A stretch of DNA of 64,000 nucleotides from Arthrobacter sp. PAMC 25486 (GCF_000785535.1 NZ_CP007595.1:4114439-4178438), one strand, 5' to 3'; shown: positions 8,688 to 17,850, numbered from the stretch's first letter. Made by a program: numbers and translations. Notes: generated by a model not told the origin, from the letters alone.

Positions 8688-9362
8688 TTGCAAAGCCACC
8701 TCCGCTCCGAGATGATCCTTGCCTGTGTGCTCTCCAGCGCGGCCGGATTCGTTGATGCCGTAGGCTTCATCCACTTGGGCGGCTACTTTGTCTCCTTCAT
8801 GAGCGGGAACTCCACCCGCGGCGGCACGGCCCTGGCCGAGGGGAACTGGATGGGCTTCGCCCTCGCGTTTGGCCTGGTCGCAGCGTTCTTTTTCGGCGTT
8901 GTCAGCGCCGCGATCCTGCGACGGCTCGTCCCGTCCCGCAAACGGATGGCGGTATTACTGTACGTGACGCTGGCACTCGCGTCCGCCGTCGTACTCTTTG
9001 ATTTGGGTGTGGGAAGCTGGCTGGCCCCGGCCATGATGGCGGTGGCGATGGGGGCCGAGAACGTCATTTTTGAGCGCGACGGCGAGGTCAGCATCGGCCT
9101 GACGTACATGACCGGCACGCTGGTGAAGATGGGCCAGCACATTGCCAATGCGCTGACCGGCGGAGAAAAACGGCTGTGGCGGCGGTACCTGCTGCTGTGG
9201 CTCTCGCTCACCACGGGCTCGATCATTGGCGGGCTGGCCTACCTTGCGCTGAACCTGAACGCACTGTGGATCGCTGTGGGAGTGCTGGTGCTGTCGGTGG
9301 TCTTCAACGGCTGGCTGCGCAGAAGTCCGCGCCGCCTGGGCTCCACCCGCGTCATCTTGTAG
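8688..9362 (+). CDS. DUF1275 / YoaK-like membrane protein
   Basis: This 224-residue protein has about six transmembrane helices. The N-terminal signature of the YoaK/DUF1275 family is plain: SSAAGFVDAVGFIHLGGYFV, then FMSGNSTRGG. A second conserved block is TYMTGTLVKMGQHIANAL. It lies 12 bases after the cis-prenyltransferase gene and is probably co-transcribed. The start used is TTG 8688; ATG 8712 is an alternative that removes eight residues. Function is unknown, though the family is sometimes annotated as a permease. Confidence 0.85.
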   Translation: MQSHLRSEMILACVLSSAAGFVDAVGFIHLGGYFVSFMSGNSTRGGTALAEGNWMGFALAFGLVAAFFFGVVSAAILRRLVPSRKRMAVLLYVTLALASAVVLFDLGVGSWLAPAMMAVAMGAENVIFERDGEVSIGLTYMTGTLVKMGQHIANALTGGEKRLWRRYLLLWLSLTTGSIIGGLAYLALNLNALWIAVGVLVLSVVFNGWLRRSPRRLGSTRVIL

Positions 9363-9487
9363 CGTCGCATCACGTTCATCCAACGTTCACAGACGGTTGT
9401 GGCGTGGCGCCCACGCAGCCCCGAAAACCGGCGTAGTTTGGGCATAACGGAGGGCAACTCCGCCCGACGTACCGAGAAGAGTTCCGG

Positions 9488-10879
9488 TTGTTCCCAGCGG
9501 CCGGAAGGGCTGGAGCCGACGTGGTTGAAACATTGCACACCGAGCAGCATTCCCCCAACCAGCAAGCCCCCAATCAGCAAGCAGGCGCGAAATTGCGCAC
9601 TTACGTCCTTGACACCTCCGTTTTGCTCTCTGACCCGCGCGCCATCACCCGCTTTGCCGAACACCATGTGGTTCTGCCCATCGTTGTCGTCTCGGAGTTG
9701 GAGGCCAAGCGCCACGATCCCGAGCTGGGCTATTTTGCCCGCGTCGCCCTGCGCCTGCTGGATGATTTGAGTCGCGAGCATGGTGGGCTGGCCTCGCCTG
9801 TTCCCCTGGGGCACGACGGCGGTACTTTGCGTGTGGAGCTCAACCACGTTTCGCTTGAGGTGCTTCCGGCGGGCATGCGCGGCATGGACAACGACTCGCG
9901 CATTCTTGCCGTGGCGAAGAACCTGGCCCGGGACGGTCACGAGGTGACCGTCGTGTCCAAGGACGTGCCCATGCGGGTCAAGGCTTCCGCGCTGGGGCTG
10001 GTGGCACAGGAGTACCGGAACGAGCTCGTGCCGGATTCCGGGTGGACGGGCGTGGCGGAAGTGGATGCCACGGAGGCTGAGATCACCGCCCTGTACAACC
10101 ACGAGCCCGTGCCGATTCCGGACGCTGCGGTGCTGCCCGTCAACACCTCGCTGATCATCAGCAGCAACAGGGGCTCAGCACTGGGCAGGGTGGGCGCAGA
10201 CCAGCAGGTGCGGCTGGTGCGCGGGGACAGGGAGGTGTTTGGCCTGCACGGCCGCTCGGCTGAACAACGCCTTGCCCTCGACCTGCTCTCTGACCCGGAA
10301 GTCGGCATCGTCTCACTGGGAGGCAGGGCCGGCACCGGCAAGAGCGCGCTGGCCCTGTGCGCAGGGCTGGAGGCCGTGCTGGAACGCAACGAGCACCGCA
10401 AGGTGGTGGTGTTCCGGCCGCTGTACGCCGTGGGCGGGCAGGAGCTGGGCTACCTGCCGGGATCCGAAAGCGAGAAGATGAACCCGTGGGCGCAGGCCGT
10501 CTTTGACACCCTTGGCTCGGTGGTTTCCGAGACGCTCATGGATGAAATTATGGAGCGCGGCATGCTTGAAGTCCTGCCGCTGACACACATCCGGGGGCGC
10601 TCCCTGCATGATTCCTTTGTCATTGTGGACGAGGCCCAGTCCCTCGAGAAGAATGTCCTGCTGACGGTCATGAGCCGGATCGGCCAGCGTTCGAAGATTG
10701 TGCTGACCCACGACGTTGCCCAGCGCGACAACCTCCGTGTTGGCAGGCACGACGGGGTGGCGGCCGTGGTGGAAACGCTCAAGGGGCACCCCCTCTTTGG
10801 CCACGTGACGCTGACCCGGTCGGAGCGTTCGCCGATCGCCGCGCTGGTCACTGAGATGCTGGAACGGGCCGAAATCTAG
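9488..10879 (+). CDS. phoH2: PIN-PhoH fusion ATPase (PhoH2 type)
   Basis: This 463-residue protein fuses an N-terminal PIN ribonuclease domain to a PhoH-type P-loop ATPase, an architecture reported to act as an RNA helicase/ribonuclease in mycobacterial PhoH2. The PIN start is [12 protein letters not shown] (about residues 39-50), with further acidic residues in SELEAKRHD and [10 protein letters not shown]. Walker A is [11 protein letters not shown] (about 277-287) and Walker B is FVIVDEAQS (about 377-385). The start taken is TTG 9488 after a weak AGAG site, leaving a Gln/Asn-rich leader before the PIN domain. It ends just before a strong bidirectional hairpin. Confidence 0.93.
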   Translation: MFPAAGRAGADVVETLHTEQHSPNQQAPNQQAGAKLRTYVLDTSVLLSDPRAITRFAEHHVVLPIVVVSELEAKRHDPELGYFARVALRLLDDLSREHGGLASPVPLGHDGGTLRVELNHVSLEVLPAGMRGMDNDSRILAVAKNLARDGHEVTVVSKDVPMRVKASALGLVAQEYRNELVPDSGWTGVAEVDATEAEITALYNHEPVPIPDAAVLPVNTSLIISSNRGSALGRVGADQQVRLVRGDREVFGLHGRSAEQRLALDLLSDPEVGIVSLGGRAGTGKSALALCAGLEAVLERNEHRKVVVFRPLYAVGGQELGYLPGSESEKMNPWAQAVFDTLGSVVSETLMDEIMERGMLEVLPLTHIRGRSLHDSFVIVDEAQSLEKNVLLTVMSRIGQRSKIVLTHDVAQRDNLRVGRHDGVAAVVETLKGHPLFGHVTLTRSERSPIAALVTEMLERAEI

Positions 10880-10890
10880 CCTGCCACGCT

Positions 10891-10915
10891 CCTGCCACAC
10901 AGAGGGTGTGGCAGG
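10891..10915. terminator. Bidirectional hairpin between phoH2 and the convergent unknown gene
   Basis: CCTGCCACAC and GTGTGGCAGG form perfect 10-bp arms around the loop AGAGG. It sits 11 bases after the phoH2 stop and eight bases before the stop of the leftward gene, so it is well placed to end both transcripts. There is no T-tract, as is common in actinobacteria. Confidence 0.75.
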
Positions 10916-10923
10916 AAGTGAGC

Positions 10924-11781
10924 TCAGGCGTTGGGGCCCAGATCCCACGGGATGTGGGCCCGCACATCTGTCAGGCCCATGCTCACTTCCTCAAAGAGGT
11001 CGTCGAGCATGTACTCGTCGACGCCCAGCAGCACCATCCAGTGCCCCGCGCCGGCGGTGTCGCCATCCAGGGACTGGGACGCCACGCAGATTCCCGTCTC
11101 AAGGTCGATGCGCACCGCCGTGCGGCCCTGAAACAACAAGGGCGCGTCGGGAAACAGCGGGTGATAGCTGGAATTGGGTGTCAGCACAGCCTCCACCGCG
11201 GTCCGCCCATGGTGGGACACCACAGCGATGTCCTCAATCTCGGCGACGTTGGCAAACGGTGCTTCCAGCGGAACGGGGCGGTCACCGGCCAGCTCTACCG
11301 GATCAAGCGAGGCGGCAGCCCTCCCGGAACCGTAGGCCGGTTCGCCATAGAGTGCCTCGGGGCGTCGCACCACGAAACCGTCGGCGTCCTTCACCGGGTT
11401 GACCAGCGACGGCGGCAACAACCACGGCTTGCGGTTGCCGCTGATAAACAGTGAATCCCGCGACTCGTTGATCTTGGTGGTGCTGGCCAGCAGCTTCCCG
11501 TCAAGGGTCTCCACACGCAGGGCACCGGGACGGCGCACCCAACAATTCAGGGACAACGTGGGGTCGGCTTCCTCCGCAAGCGATGCCGCCCCGGCACCCG
11601 CCCGTGCGGCGTTGCCGGGGCCGGCCACGGCGCCAGCCGCCGGCACCCACGAACGGCCGGGACCGCCGTCGTACGCGGTGGGAAACTTCCGGTGCAGCTC
11701 AAAGCGAACCGTCTGCCAGCGCCACGGTGAGGAACGGGCGATGTGCCGGAAAGTGTCGGCGGTGTAGGGGGATGCGCTCAT
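10924..11781 (-). CDS. Conserved hypothetical protein
   Basis: This is a soluble-looking protein of about 285 residues, with no signal peptide or transmembrane segment and no motif I can assign. It has an aromatic N-terminus (SSPWRWQTVRFELHRKFP), an Ala-rich linker and a conserved-looking core (DADGFVVRRPEALYGEPAYG). It ends in an acidic, hydrophobic tail (DEYMLDDLFEEVSMGL). I believe similar proteins occur across Arthrobacter, but I cannot name a family. ATG 11781 is chosen over the in-frame GTG two codons earlier. It is convergent with phoH2 and divergent from the peptidase gene. Confidence 0.7.
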   Translation of the reverse strand: MSASPYTADTFRHIARSSPWRWQTVRFELHRKFPTAYDGGPGRSWVPAAGAVAGPGNAARAGAGAASLAEEADPTLSLNCWVRRPGALRVETLDGKLLASTTKINESRDSLFISGNRKPWLLPPSLVNPVKDADGFVVRRPEALYGEPAYGSGRAAASLDPVELAGDRPVPLEAPFANVAEIEDIAVVSHHGRTAVEAVLTPNSSYHPLFPDAPLLFQGRTAVRIDLETGICVASQSLDGDTAGAGHWMVLLGVDEYMLDDLFEEVSMGLTDVRAHIPWDLGPNA

Positions 11782-11839
11782 ATCCACAGCTTAGTCCCGG
11801 GGCCGCGAAATAGTGCCCGGGCGCTGGTAGCATCGCGCT

Positions 11840-12349
11840 ATGGTCACGCGACTGATGGAGTTCTGGGAGAGCAGCATTCCAGCACTGCTGCTTGCCGTGG
11901 TGGCGTGCTTCTACCTGCTGTGGCTCTCCGTGTCCCTGAGCGTCATCGACATCCGCACCCACACCCTGCCCAACCGCTACGTCCTGCCGGCGTACCCCAT
12001 TGCCGGGGCGCTGCTGCTGGCCGCGTCGCTCACGGCCGGTTCGCCCAAATACGCTGCCGTGGCTGCCGGCGGTGCACTGGTCATGGCCGCCCTGTACTGG
12101 GCTTTGTGGGCGGTGTATCCGGCAGGTATGGGCTTCGGGGATGTGAAGCTGGCCGGCGTGCTGGGCTTGTTCCTGGGTTTCCTTGGCTGGCAGCATGTGG
12201 TGTTCGGCATGGCCGCCGGATTCGTGGTGGGCGGGCTGTGGGGCGTGGTGCTCATCATCAGCCGCCGCGCCACCGCCAAATCAGCCATCCCATTCGGACC
12301 GTCCATGCTGGCCGGGACGCTGGCAGTCATGCTGTTGCTCCCGGCTTGA
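11840..12349 (+). CDS. A24-family prepilin peptidase
   Basis: This 169-residue protein has about five to six transmembrane helices and both catalytic aspartate motifs of type IV prepilin peptidases. The first is IDIRTHTLPN (Asp about residue 37) and the second GFGDVKL (Asp about residue 100). It lacks the N-terminal methyltransferase domain of PilD, as do TadV/CpaA-type enzymes. Such enzymes cleave prepilin leader peptides at the inner face of the membrane. No pilin, Tad ATPase or other pilus gene is in the window, so its substrate must be elsewhere. Confidence 0.88.
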   Translation: MVTRLMEFWESSIPALLLAVVACFYLLWLSVSLSVIDIRTHTLPNRYVLPAYPIAGALLLAASLTAGSPKYAAVAAGGALVMAALYWALWAVYPAGMGFGDVKLAGVLGLFLGFLGWQHVVFGMAAGFVVGGLWGVVLIISRRATAKSAIPFGPSMLAGTLAVMLLLPA

Positions 12350-12396
12350 GGGGATGGCCCGGCAGATGGCCCCGGCCGGGGACGCGCCCGGTAATG

Positions 12397-13059
12397 CTAC
12401 CGCGGGGCCACGCTATAACGGTGCTCGGGCCGGCCGGTGCTGCCGTAGCGCAGGGAGATGGCGACAGCCCCGTCGTCGGCCAGGCCGGAAAGATACCGCT
12501 GGGCGGTGGTCCGGGAAATTCCGACGGCGGCCGCGACATCCGCGGTCGACTGATCACCGCGGGTGCCCAAGGCCGCCAAAACCGCAGTTTCCGTGGCGGA
12601 CACGGCGCTGGGACCGGCTGCAGGGTTGGTGGGGTGCAGGGCCTGCCAGGCAGTTTCAAGCCGGTCCTGGCCAACGGAGCCGGTTTCGGACAGCAGGCGC
12701 CGGTACCGGGCGTAGCCGCGCAGCCGCGATTCCAACAGGCCGGCGGAGAACGGCTTGATCAGGTACGCCAACGCTCCGCGGCGCAACGCCGTCCGGATGG
12801 TCGCAGGATCGGAGGCGGCACTGAGCATCATCGCATCCACGTCGATGCTCCGCAGTAGGTCCAGGCCGGAGGCATCGGGGAGGTACACGTCGAGCAGGAC
12901 CAGATCTGGGCGTTCCGCGTGGATGGCCTTGTGCCCCTGGGCGGCCGTGGGAGCCGGCGGCAGCGCCCGGAAACCCGGCACCGCGTCAACATAGCCGGCA
13001 TGCAGGCGTCCCACATGAAAGTCGTCCTCAATGATGAGGACACTGAAATCATCGGTCAT
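12397..13059 (-). CDS. CitB/DcuR-type response regulator
   Basis: This 220-residue regulator has an N-terminal receiver domain with the acidic pair in IIEDD, phospho-acceptor Asp57 in LVLLDVYLPD and Lys102 in YLIKPF. A C-terminal winged-helix domain (about residues 165-220) carries STADVAAAVGISRTTAQRYL, the helix-turn-helix of the CitB/DctR group. ATG 13059 is supported by AAGGAG six bases upstream and overlaps the kinase stop by four bases (ATGA). Together with the kinase it should respond to a carboxylate such as citrate and control the divergent CitMHS gene. Confidence 0.9.
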   Translation of the reverse strand: MTDDFSVLIIEDDFHVGRLHAGYVDAVPGFRALPPAPTAAQGHKAIHAERPDLVLLDVYLPDASGLDLLRSIDVDAMMLSAASDPATIRTALRRGALAYLIKPFSAGLLESRLRGYARYRRLLSETGSVGQDRLETAWQALHPTNPAAGPSAVSATETAVLAALGTRGDQSTADVAAAVGISRTTAQRYLSGLADDGAVAISLRYGSTGRPEHRYSVAPR

Positions 13060-14855
13060 GGTTTCTCCTTGAAAGGGTGCGAAAGTGCAACAACGCCAGG
13101 CAGTCGGGCGCAAAACACTGCGCCGTGGGACTGGGGCCGGCCCGCATCGGCAACCCACACCTCACCGCCGCGGCGGCGGGCCAAATGCCGGATGAGCGCC
13201 AGGCCGACCCCGTGGCCGGCCACGGCGGCGGCCTCCGGCGGCTCGGCGGCGGCCGTTGAATAGCCGGCCGTGAAAATCAGTTCCCGGAGGTGGGCGGCGG
13301 GGATCCCGGAAGTGCCGGACCCTCCGGGGCTCCCTGCAGTTTCCGGCAGCCCGTCGCCGGAATCGGCCACCACCACGTGCAGCGTTCCGCCCGCGGCCGT
13401 GTGTTCATCCAGGAGCTCCACTTCCACCCATTTGTGCGGGGACGTACCCGCCGCCACCGCCGCCCTGATGGCGTTGTCCATGAGGTTGCCCAGCACCGCT
13501 GTGACGTCCTGCGGGTCAGTGATGTGTCCCCGGATCAAGGTGTGGGCACCGAGCCGCACGTCGACGCCGCGTTCATGCGCCTCTATGCTCTTGGCGCCGA
13601 CAAAGGCCTCCAGATACGGGTCGGAGAGAAGGCCCAGGTCCCGGGTTGGGTATTGGAGCGGTCCGTTGTCCATGATCTCAGCAAGGTAGCTGCGGGCCTC
13701 GGCACCCCGGTCAAGGTCCAGCAGGCCCGCCACGGTGTGGAGCCGGTTGGCGAATTCGTGCCGCTGCGCCCGCAGGGCCGTGCCGAGCGCGTTGACGGCG
13801 TCGAGCTGGCGGGTGAGTGCCTGCACCTCGGTCCGGTCCCTGACCATGATGACCCTGCCCAGTCCGTGCACACCGCCGTCGAGCCGCACGGGACGGGCCG
13901 TGACAATCACCACCCGATCGCCCAGCACATGCTCGGACGGGCCGTATTCCCCTTCTGCCGTCTGCGCTGCGGCGGCGAGAAATGCGGGCAGGCCGCTTTC
14001 CGCCAGGGGCAGGCCACCGTATTCGCCAGTGGATCCGGGGGCCAGCAGACGGCGGGCCCCTTCATTGAAAACGGTGATGGTGCCACTCTCCGCCACCCCG
14101 ATCACGCCTTCATCAACACCGCGCAGCACGGCCTCCTGGTCCTGCGCCAGCCCGGCAATCTCCTCCGGTTCCAGCCCGAGTGTGAGCCGCCGCAGCCGCG
14201 CCCCGATCAGCGCTGATGCCAGTGCCCCCAGCGCCAGTGACAACCCAGCAATCAGGGCAACAGGCACAACATTGCGCAGCATCCCGGCAACGATGTCGTC
14301 AGTGGAAAAGCCCACGCTCACTTCCCCGACCACGCCCACGCCCGTACCCGCGCCCGTACCCGAACCCGCGCCCGGCGCGTACACCGGCACCTTGGCCCGG
14401 GCCGAACGGCCCAAGGTGCCGTGCTCCTGGGAGGTGTCCTCGCCCCCGCCCAAGGCAACCGAGGGGTCCGTAGACACCTTTTGCCCCAACAGGGCCGGGT
14501 TGGGATGCGCAAGCCGCAGGCCGGCGTCGTCAGTGACCACGACGAACAGGGCGCCGGTGCGCTCCCGGGCCGACTCCGCATCTTGCTGCAGCGTACCGCC
14601 GGCCAGGTTGGCGGGCGTCAGGGCCGATTCCGGCCCGGCGGCCAGGACGGCAGTTTCGCGTCGCACGTCCTCCGAGGAGGCCACGGTGCGTGCCACGGAG
14701 AGTGCCCGCGCCTCGGCCTGCTCGCCGAGCCACTGATAAGTGAGGGCGGCAAACGTCCCGGCCGTGAGGAGCACTACCGCGAACACCACGGCCAGTTGCA
14801 CCAGCAGCACGCGTGTGGAGAAACGCAGCCTGGGGCCGGAACGTGCCTGCTTCAA
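13056..14855 (-). CDS. CitA/DcuS-type sensor histidine kinase
   Basis: This 599-residue membrane kinase begins with a transmembrane helix (VLLVQLAVVFAVVLLTAGTF). A periplasmic-type sensor domain follows, then a second helix (VVPVALIAGLSLALGALASAL) and a PAS-like region (GVDEGVIGVAESGTITVFNE). The phospho-acceptor His is in RAQRHEFANRLHTV (about residue 366), followed by an ATPase domain (NLMDNAIRAAV, DSGDGLP, GHGVGLALIRHL). TTG 14855 is chosen because AGGAG lies seven bases upstream. The sensor domain carries an unusual run of Gly-Thr-Ala repeats just before the second helix. The neighbouring transporter suggests citrate or another di/tricarboxylate as ligand. Confidence 0.9.
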   Translation of the reverse strand: MKQARSGPRLRFSTRVLLVQLAVVFAVVLLTAGTFAALTYQWLGEQAEARALSVARTVASSEDVRRETAVLAAGPESALTPANLAGGTLQQDAESARERTGALFVVVTDDAGLRLAHPNPALLGQKVSTDPSVALGGGEDTSQEHGTLGRSARAKVPVYAPGAGSGTGAGTGVGVVGEVSVGFSTDDIVAGMLRNVVPVALIAGLSLALGALASALIGARLRRLTLGLEPEEIAGLAQDQEAVLRGVDEGVIGVAESGTITVFNEGARRLLAPGSTGEYGGLPLAESGLPAFLAAAAQTAEGEYGPSEHVLGDRVVIVTARPVRLDGGVHGLGRVIMVRDRTEVQALTRQLDAVNALGTALRAQRHEFANRLHTVAGLLDLDRGAEARSYLAEIMDNGPLQYPTRDLGLLSDPYLEAFVGAKSIEAHERGVDVRLGAHTLIRGHITDPQDVTAVLGNLMDNAIRAAVAAGTSPHKWVEVELLDEHTAAGGTLHVVVADSGDGLPETAGSPGGSGTSGIPAAHLRELIFTAGYSTAAAEPPEAAAVAGHGVGLALIRHLARRRGGEVWVADAGRPQSHGAVFCARLPGVVALSHPFKEKP

Positions 14856-14978
14856 CGAAGGACTCCTCTGTGCCCGGCCGTCGTGCCGAGTCTCGTGTGC
14901 CCACCCCAAAATGGATGGGTTATATGGGCTAAAGCTATTCAATGGGCACTAGTTGGGTCAAGTGGACTTAACCCCAGC

Positions 14979-14994
14979 AGTGATCCAGCTCACT
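14979..14994. promoter_or_regulatory. CRP/GlxR-like palindrome upstream of the citrate transporter
   Basis: AGTGATCCAGCTCACT has the GTGA-N6-TCAC spacing of cyclic-AMP receptor protein/GlxR operators. It lies 53 bases before the transporter start, between the divergent kinase and transporter genes, and overlaps a TATACG that could be a -10 element. Catabolite control of citrate uptake would make sense, but binding is only inferred. Confidence 0.45.
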
Positions 14995-15046
14995 ATACGG
15001 TCATTGAAGCGGGTCACATATGCGGCCTCTGTACAAAGGAGTTCAC

Positions 15047-16594
15047 ATGTTGGTAATCCTCGGATTCGCCATGATAGCGGTGTTCATGGCGCTCATCATG
15101 ACAAAGAAACTGACGCCCGTGGTGGCGCTCATAGTTGTCCCCACCATCTTCGGACTGTTCGCCGGGGCCGGCCTTGGCATTGGCGACATGGTCATGGACT
15201 CCATGAAGTCCCTGACTTCAACGGCAGCCCTGCTCATGTTCGCGATCGTCTTCTTCGGCATGATGATCGACGTCGGCCTCTTCGACCCGCTCGTGAAACT
15301 GATCCTGCGCACCCTGGGCAACGACCCCGCCAAGGTGGTTGTCGGCACCGCGGTGCTGGCCGCCGTCGTCTCACTCGACGGCGACGGATCCACCACCTTC
15401 ATCCTGACCACGGCGGCCATGCTGCCCATCTACCTGCGCCTGGGCCTGAGCCCGGTGGTGCTGACCTGCGTGGCCGGCCTGGCCAACGGCACCATGAACA
15501 TCCTGCCGTGGGGCGGCCCCACCGCCCGCGCCGCCGCCGCACTGAAGGTCTCGCCCAGCGAAGTCTTCGTCCCCATGATCCCGTCACTGATTGCCGGCAT
15601 GATTGTCATCTTCTTCTTCGCCTGGCACCTGGGCATCCGCGAACGCCGCCGCCTGGCGCTGGCCGGGCGCCTGTGGGCCGGGGATGCCCCCTCCGCTGCA
15701 GATGCCACTGCCAAGCACGACGGCGGCACCCCCTCGGGCGGCACCGGCACCAAGGCGCGGGCCGGCAGGGCTGCTGCGGGCCAGGCCGCGGGCGGGTCCG
15801 GTGCGGCCGGCGCGGGATCACCCGCGGGATCCGCTGCCCTGCTGCTGGAGGTGAAGCCCCGCTCCGCCGCACAGGAACGTTTCGATCAGCAAGTCCTGGC
15901 CGTGGCCAACGATGATGCGGAGAGCGTCAACGCCTCGCTCGCCGATTCGCAGCTGGACCCGAATAGGGACACCCTGCGGCCCAAACTCTTTTGGTTCAAC
16001 CTGGTCCTGACCGTGACGCTCATGGTGGTGCTGGTCATGGATGTCCTGCCCCTGCCGTATGTGTTCATGATCGGTTCGGCCATCGCCCTCGTGGTCAACT
16101 TTCCCAAGGTCAAGGACCAGGCCAAGGCGCTGGTTTCGCACGCCGGCAGCATCGTCGCCGTCGTGTCCATGGTGATGGCCGCCGCCGTGCTCACCGGCGT
16201 GCTCAGTGGCACCGGCATGGTGGACGCCATGGCCGCCTGGCTGGTCAGCGTCATCCCCACCTCCATGGGCCCCTACATGGCCGTCATTACCGGCCTGCTG
16301 AGCATCCCCATGACGTTCTTCATGAGCAACGACGCGTTCTACTTCGGCGTGCTGCCGGTGCTCAGTGAAACGGCAGCACACTTTGGCATTGACCCGGCCG
16401 CCATGGCCCGCGCCTCCATCGCCGGCCAGCCGGTCCACATGCAAAGCCCGCTGGTGCCCGCCATCCTGCTGCTCGTCTCGCTCTCCCGCGTTGACCTGGG
16501 CGACCACCACAAGAAGGTGCTGTGGCGGGCACTGGTGGTCTCGCTGGTCATGCTGGCCGTGGCCATCGGCATCGGCGTCATCCCCTTCGGCTAG
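15047..16594 (+). CDS. CitMHS-family metal-citrate/proton symporter
   Basis: This 515-residue transporter has about 11-12 membrane helices. Family-typical blocks include MTKKLTPVVALIVVP, VVSLDGDGSTTFILT, NGTMNILPWGGP and FFMSNDAFYFGVLPVL. It should import citrate complexed with a divalent cation such as Mg, driven by protons. A central hydrophilic loop of about 80 residues (about 208-285) is very Ala/Gly-rich. ATG 15047 is preferred because AAAGGAG lies five bases upstream; an in-frame ATG at 15020 has none. It is divergent from the CitA/CitB-like pair. Confidence 0.92.
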   Translation: MLVILGFAMIAVFMALIMTKKLTPVVALIVVPTIFGLFAGAGLGIGDMVMDSMKSLTSTAALLMFAIVFFGMMIDVGLFDPLVKLILRTLGNDPAKVVVGTAVLAAVVSLDGDGSTTFILTTAAMLPIYLRLGLSPVVLTCVAGLANGTMNILPWGGPTARAAAALKVSPSEVFVPMIPSLIAGMIVIFFFAWHLGIRERRRLALAGRLWAGDAPSAADATAKHDGGTPSGGTGTKARAGRAAAGQAAGGSGAAGAGSPAGSAALLLEVKPRSAAQERFDQQVLAVANDDAESVNASLADSQLDPNRDTLRPKLFWFNLVLTVTLMVVLVMDVLPLPYVFMIGSAIALVVNFPKVKDQAKALVSHAGSIVAVVSMVMAAAVLTGVLSGTGMVDAMAAWLVSVIPTSMGPYMAVITGLLSIPMTFFMSNDAFYFGVLPVLSETAAHFGIDPAAMARASIAGQPVHMQSPLVPAILLLVSLSRVDLGDHHKKVLWRALVVSLVMLAVAIGIGVIPFG

Positions 16595-16600
16595 ACACGG

Positions 16601-16740
16601 CAACACCCAAACTAGCCCGCAGTAGACGGCGACGATAGCGTCAAAACGCATATTGTCGCCGGGCCACGACCGCGAGGGCCCCATCGAGGGACGAGTTGGG
16701 GGAGCGGTTGGGGTCTACTGCGGGCTACTTCGTGGTGTTG
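16601..16740. repeat. 140-bp inverted-repeat element enclosing a strong hairpin
   Basis: The outer arms 16601-16627 and 16713-16740 are inverted copies sharing TAGCCCGCAGTAGAC exactly, plus a CAACACC end. Inside, 16628-16660 folds as GGCGACGATAGCGT, loop CAAA, then ACGCATATTGTCGCC with one bulge. It fills the gap between the citrate transporter and the NUDIX gene. It could be a terminator complex, a structured RNA or a small non-autonomous element. I see no target duplication. Confidence 0.75.
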
Positions 16741-16786
16741 GGAAACAGCAGCGGTCCGTGGTTCCGCGGCCCGATAAGCTGAAACC

Positions 16787-17257
16787 ATGGGATCACCGGA
16801 CTTCATTCTCAAGCTGCGCGAAAAGATCGGCCACGACCCGCTCTGGCTCCCGGGCGTGCGCGCTGTGGTGTTCGACGACGCCGGCCGGGTCCTGCTCGGC
16901 GAACGCTCCGACACCGGCGGCTGGGCGCTCATCACCGGCATCCTGGACCCGGGGGAGGAGCCCGGCCCCGGCATGCTGCGCGAAATCTTCGAGGAGACGG
17001 CCGTCGTCGCACGGATTGAGCACCTGCTGGGCGTCGCCGCCGTGGGCCCGGTGACGTTCCCCAACGGCGACGTCTGCGACTTCCTGAACATCGAATTCAT
17101 TGCCAGGCGGGTTAGCGGCACCGCCCGCGTGAACGACGACGAATCCCTCGCCGTCGGCTGGTTCGCCATCGACGAGCTGCCGCCCCTGCGCCCCGGCCAC
17201 CTCGACTGCATCCACCGCGCCCTCACGTTTGACGGCGAACCCCACTTCCAACGCTGA
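16787..17257 (+). CDS. NUDIX hydrolase
   Basis: This 156-residue cytoplasmic pyrophosphohydrolase has the Nudix box at residues 51-73: G51 then E57, with R65-E66 and E69-E70 in REIFEETA. The last Gly of the consensus is replaced by Ala72, a tolerated change. The domain opens with GVRAVVFDDAGRVLL and closes with GWFAIDELPPL. Substrate class (ADP-ribose, NADH, 8-oxo-dGTP) cannot be read from the box. It is preceded by the 140-bp inverted-repeat element and is convergent with the small membrane gene seven bases after its stop. Confidence 0.9.
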   Translation: MGSPDFILKLREKIGHDPLWLPGVRAVVFDDAGRVLLGERSDTGGWALITGILDPGEEPGPGMLREIFEETAVVARIEHLLGVAAVGPVTFPNGDVCDFLNIEFIARRVSGTARVNDDESLAVGWFAIDELPPLRPGHLDCIHRALTFDGEPHFQR

Positions 17258-17264
17258 GCCAGGG

Positions 17265-17657
17265 TCAGTGCACGCCGGGGATGCGGCCCGGAAGCCGTGT
17301 CCTGGCCTCCCTGCGCTGCTGCACCAGGCTGAGGATAAGGTTCCCCGCGCAAATCACCGCTGCCGTCACTACCCCGGCACCGCCGCCCAGCATGGCTCCG
17401 AGGATGATGATCATGCCCCGCAGGTCCAGGCCGCTCCCGGAGGCGAAATACTCGTCATAGGGTGGCGGGAACACTTTCACGGCGAGCCCGCCCGCCAGCC
17501 AGGCGTAAATAATCGAGCCCAGCGGCGCCAGAAAAAAGAACCACGGCATGCGCCGCTGTGCTTGCCTCAGGCACCACATGCCGATTGCTGAAACGGCCAC
17601 GATGGGCACCAGTACAAGTACCGCACCCACCACGAGTTCCAGGTTGTCGTAGTCCAT
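17265..17657 (-). CDS. Small membrane protein of unknown function
   Basis: This 130-residue protein has three hydrophobic stretches: LVVGAVLVLVPIVAVSAIGM, FFFLAPLGSIIYAWLAGGLA and MIIILGAMLGGGAGVVTAAV. It ends in a basic tail (QQRREARTRLPGR). ATG 17657 is used because AAGGGGG lies three bases upstream; an earlier in-frame start at 17756 would add a hydrophilic leader without such a site. I recognise no family. Confidence 0.65.
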   Translation of the reverse strand: MDYDNLELVVGAVLVLVPIVAVSAIGMWCLRQAQRRMPWFFFLAPLGSIIYAWLAGGLAVKVFPPPYDEYFASGSGLDLRGMIIILGAMLGGGAGVVTAAVICAGNLILSLVQQRREARTRLPGRIPGVH

Positions 17658-17794
17658 GGGCCCCCTTATCCGGGCCGTGTGGCCCACTGACGAGTCAAAC
17701 ACACGGGACAGCGGGTGCGCATTCGGCGGTTCGCCCAGCACCGGCCTCAACCGCAACCGCCATCCGAAACCACCGTGGATGGCGGGTTAAGCAC

Positions 17795-17850
17795 AAAAGG
17801 CGCGTGCCGCCGTCGTACGTGGAGCAGTACGACGGCGGCACGCGCCTTTT
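17795..17850. terminator. Perfect 24-bp-arm hairpin terminator
   Basis: The arms at 17795-17818 and 17827-17850 are perfect inverted copies around an eight-base loop. They begin AAAAGG and end CCTTTT, so a T-run follows the stem on either strand. The stem contains GTACGACGGCGG. It lies ten bases beyond the stop of the leftward efflux gene and should end that transcript. Confidence 0.9.
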
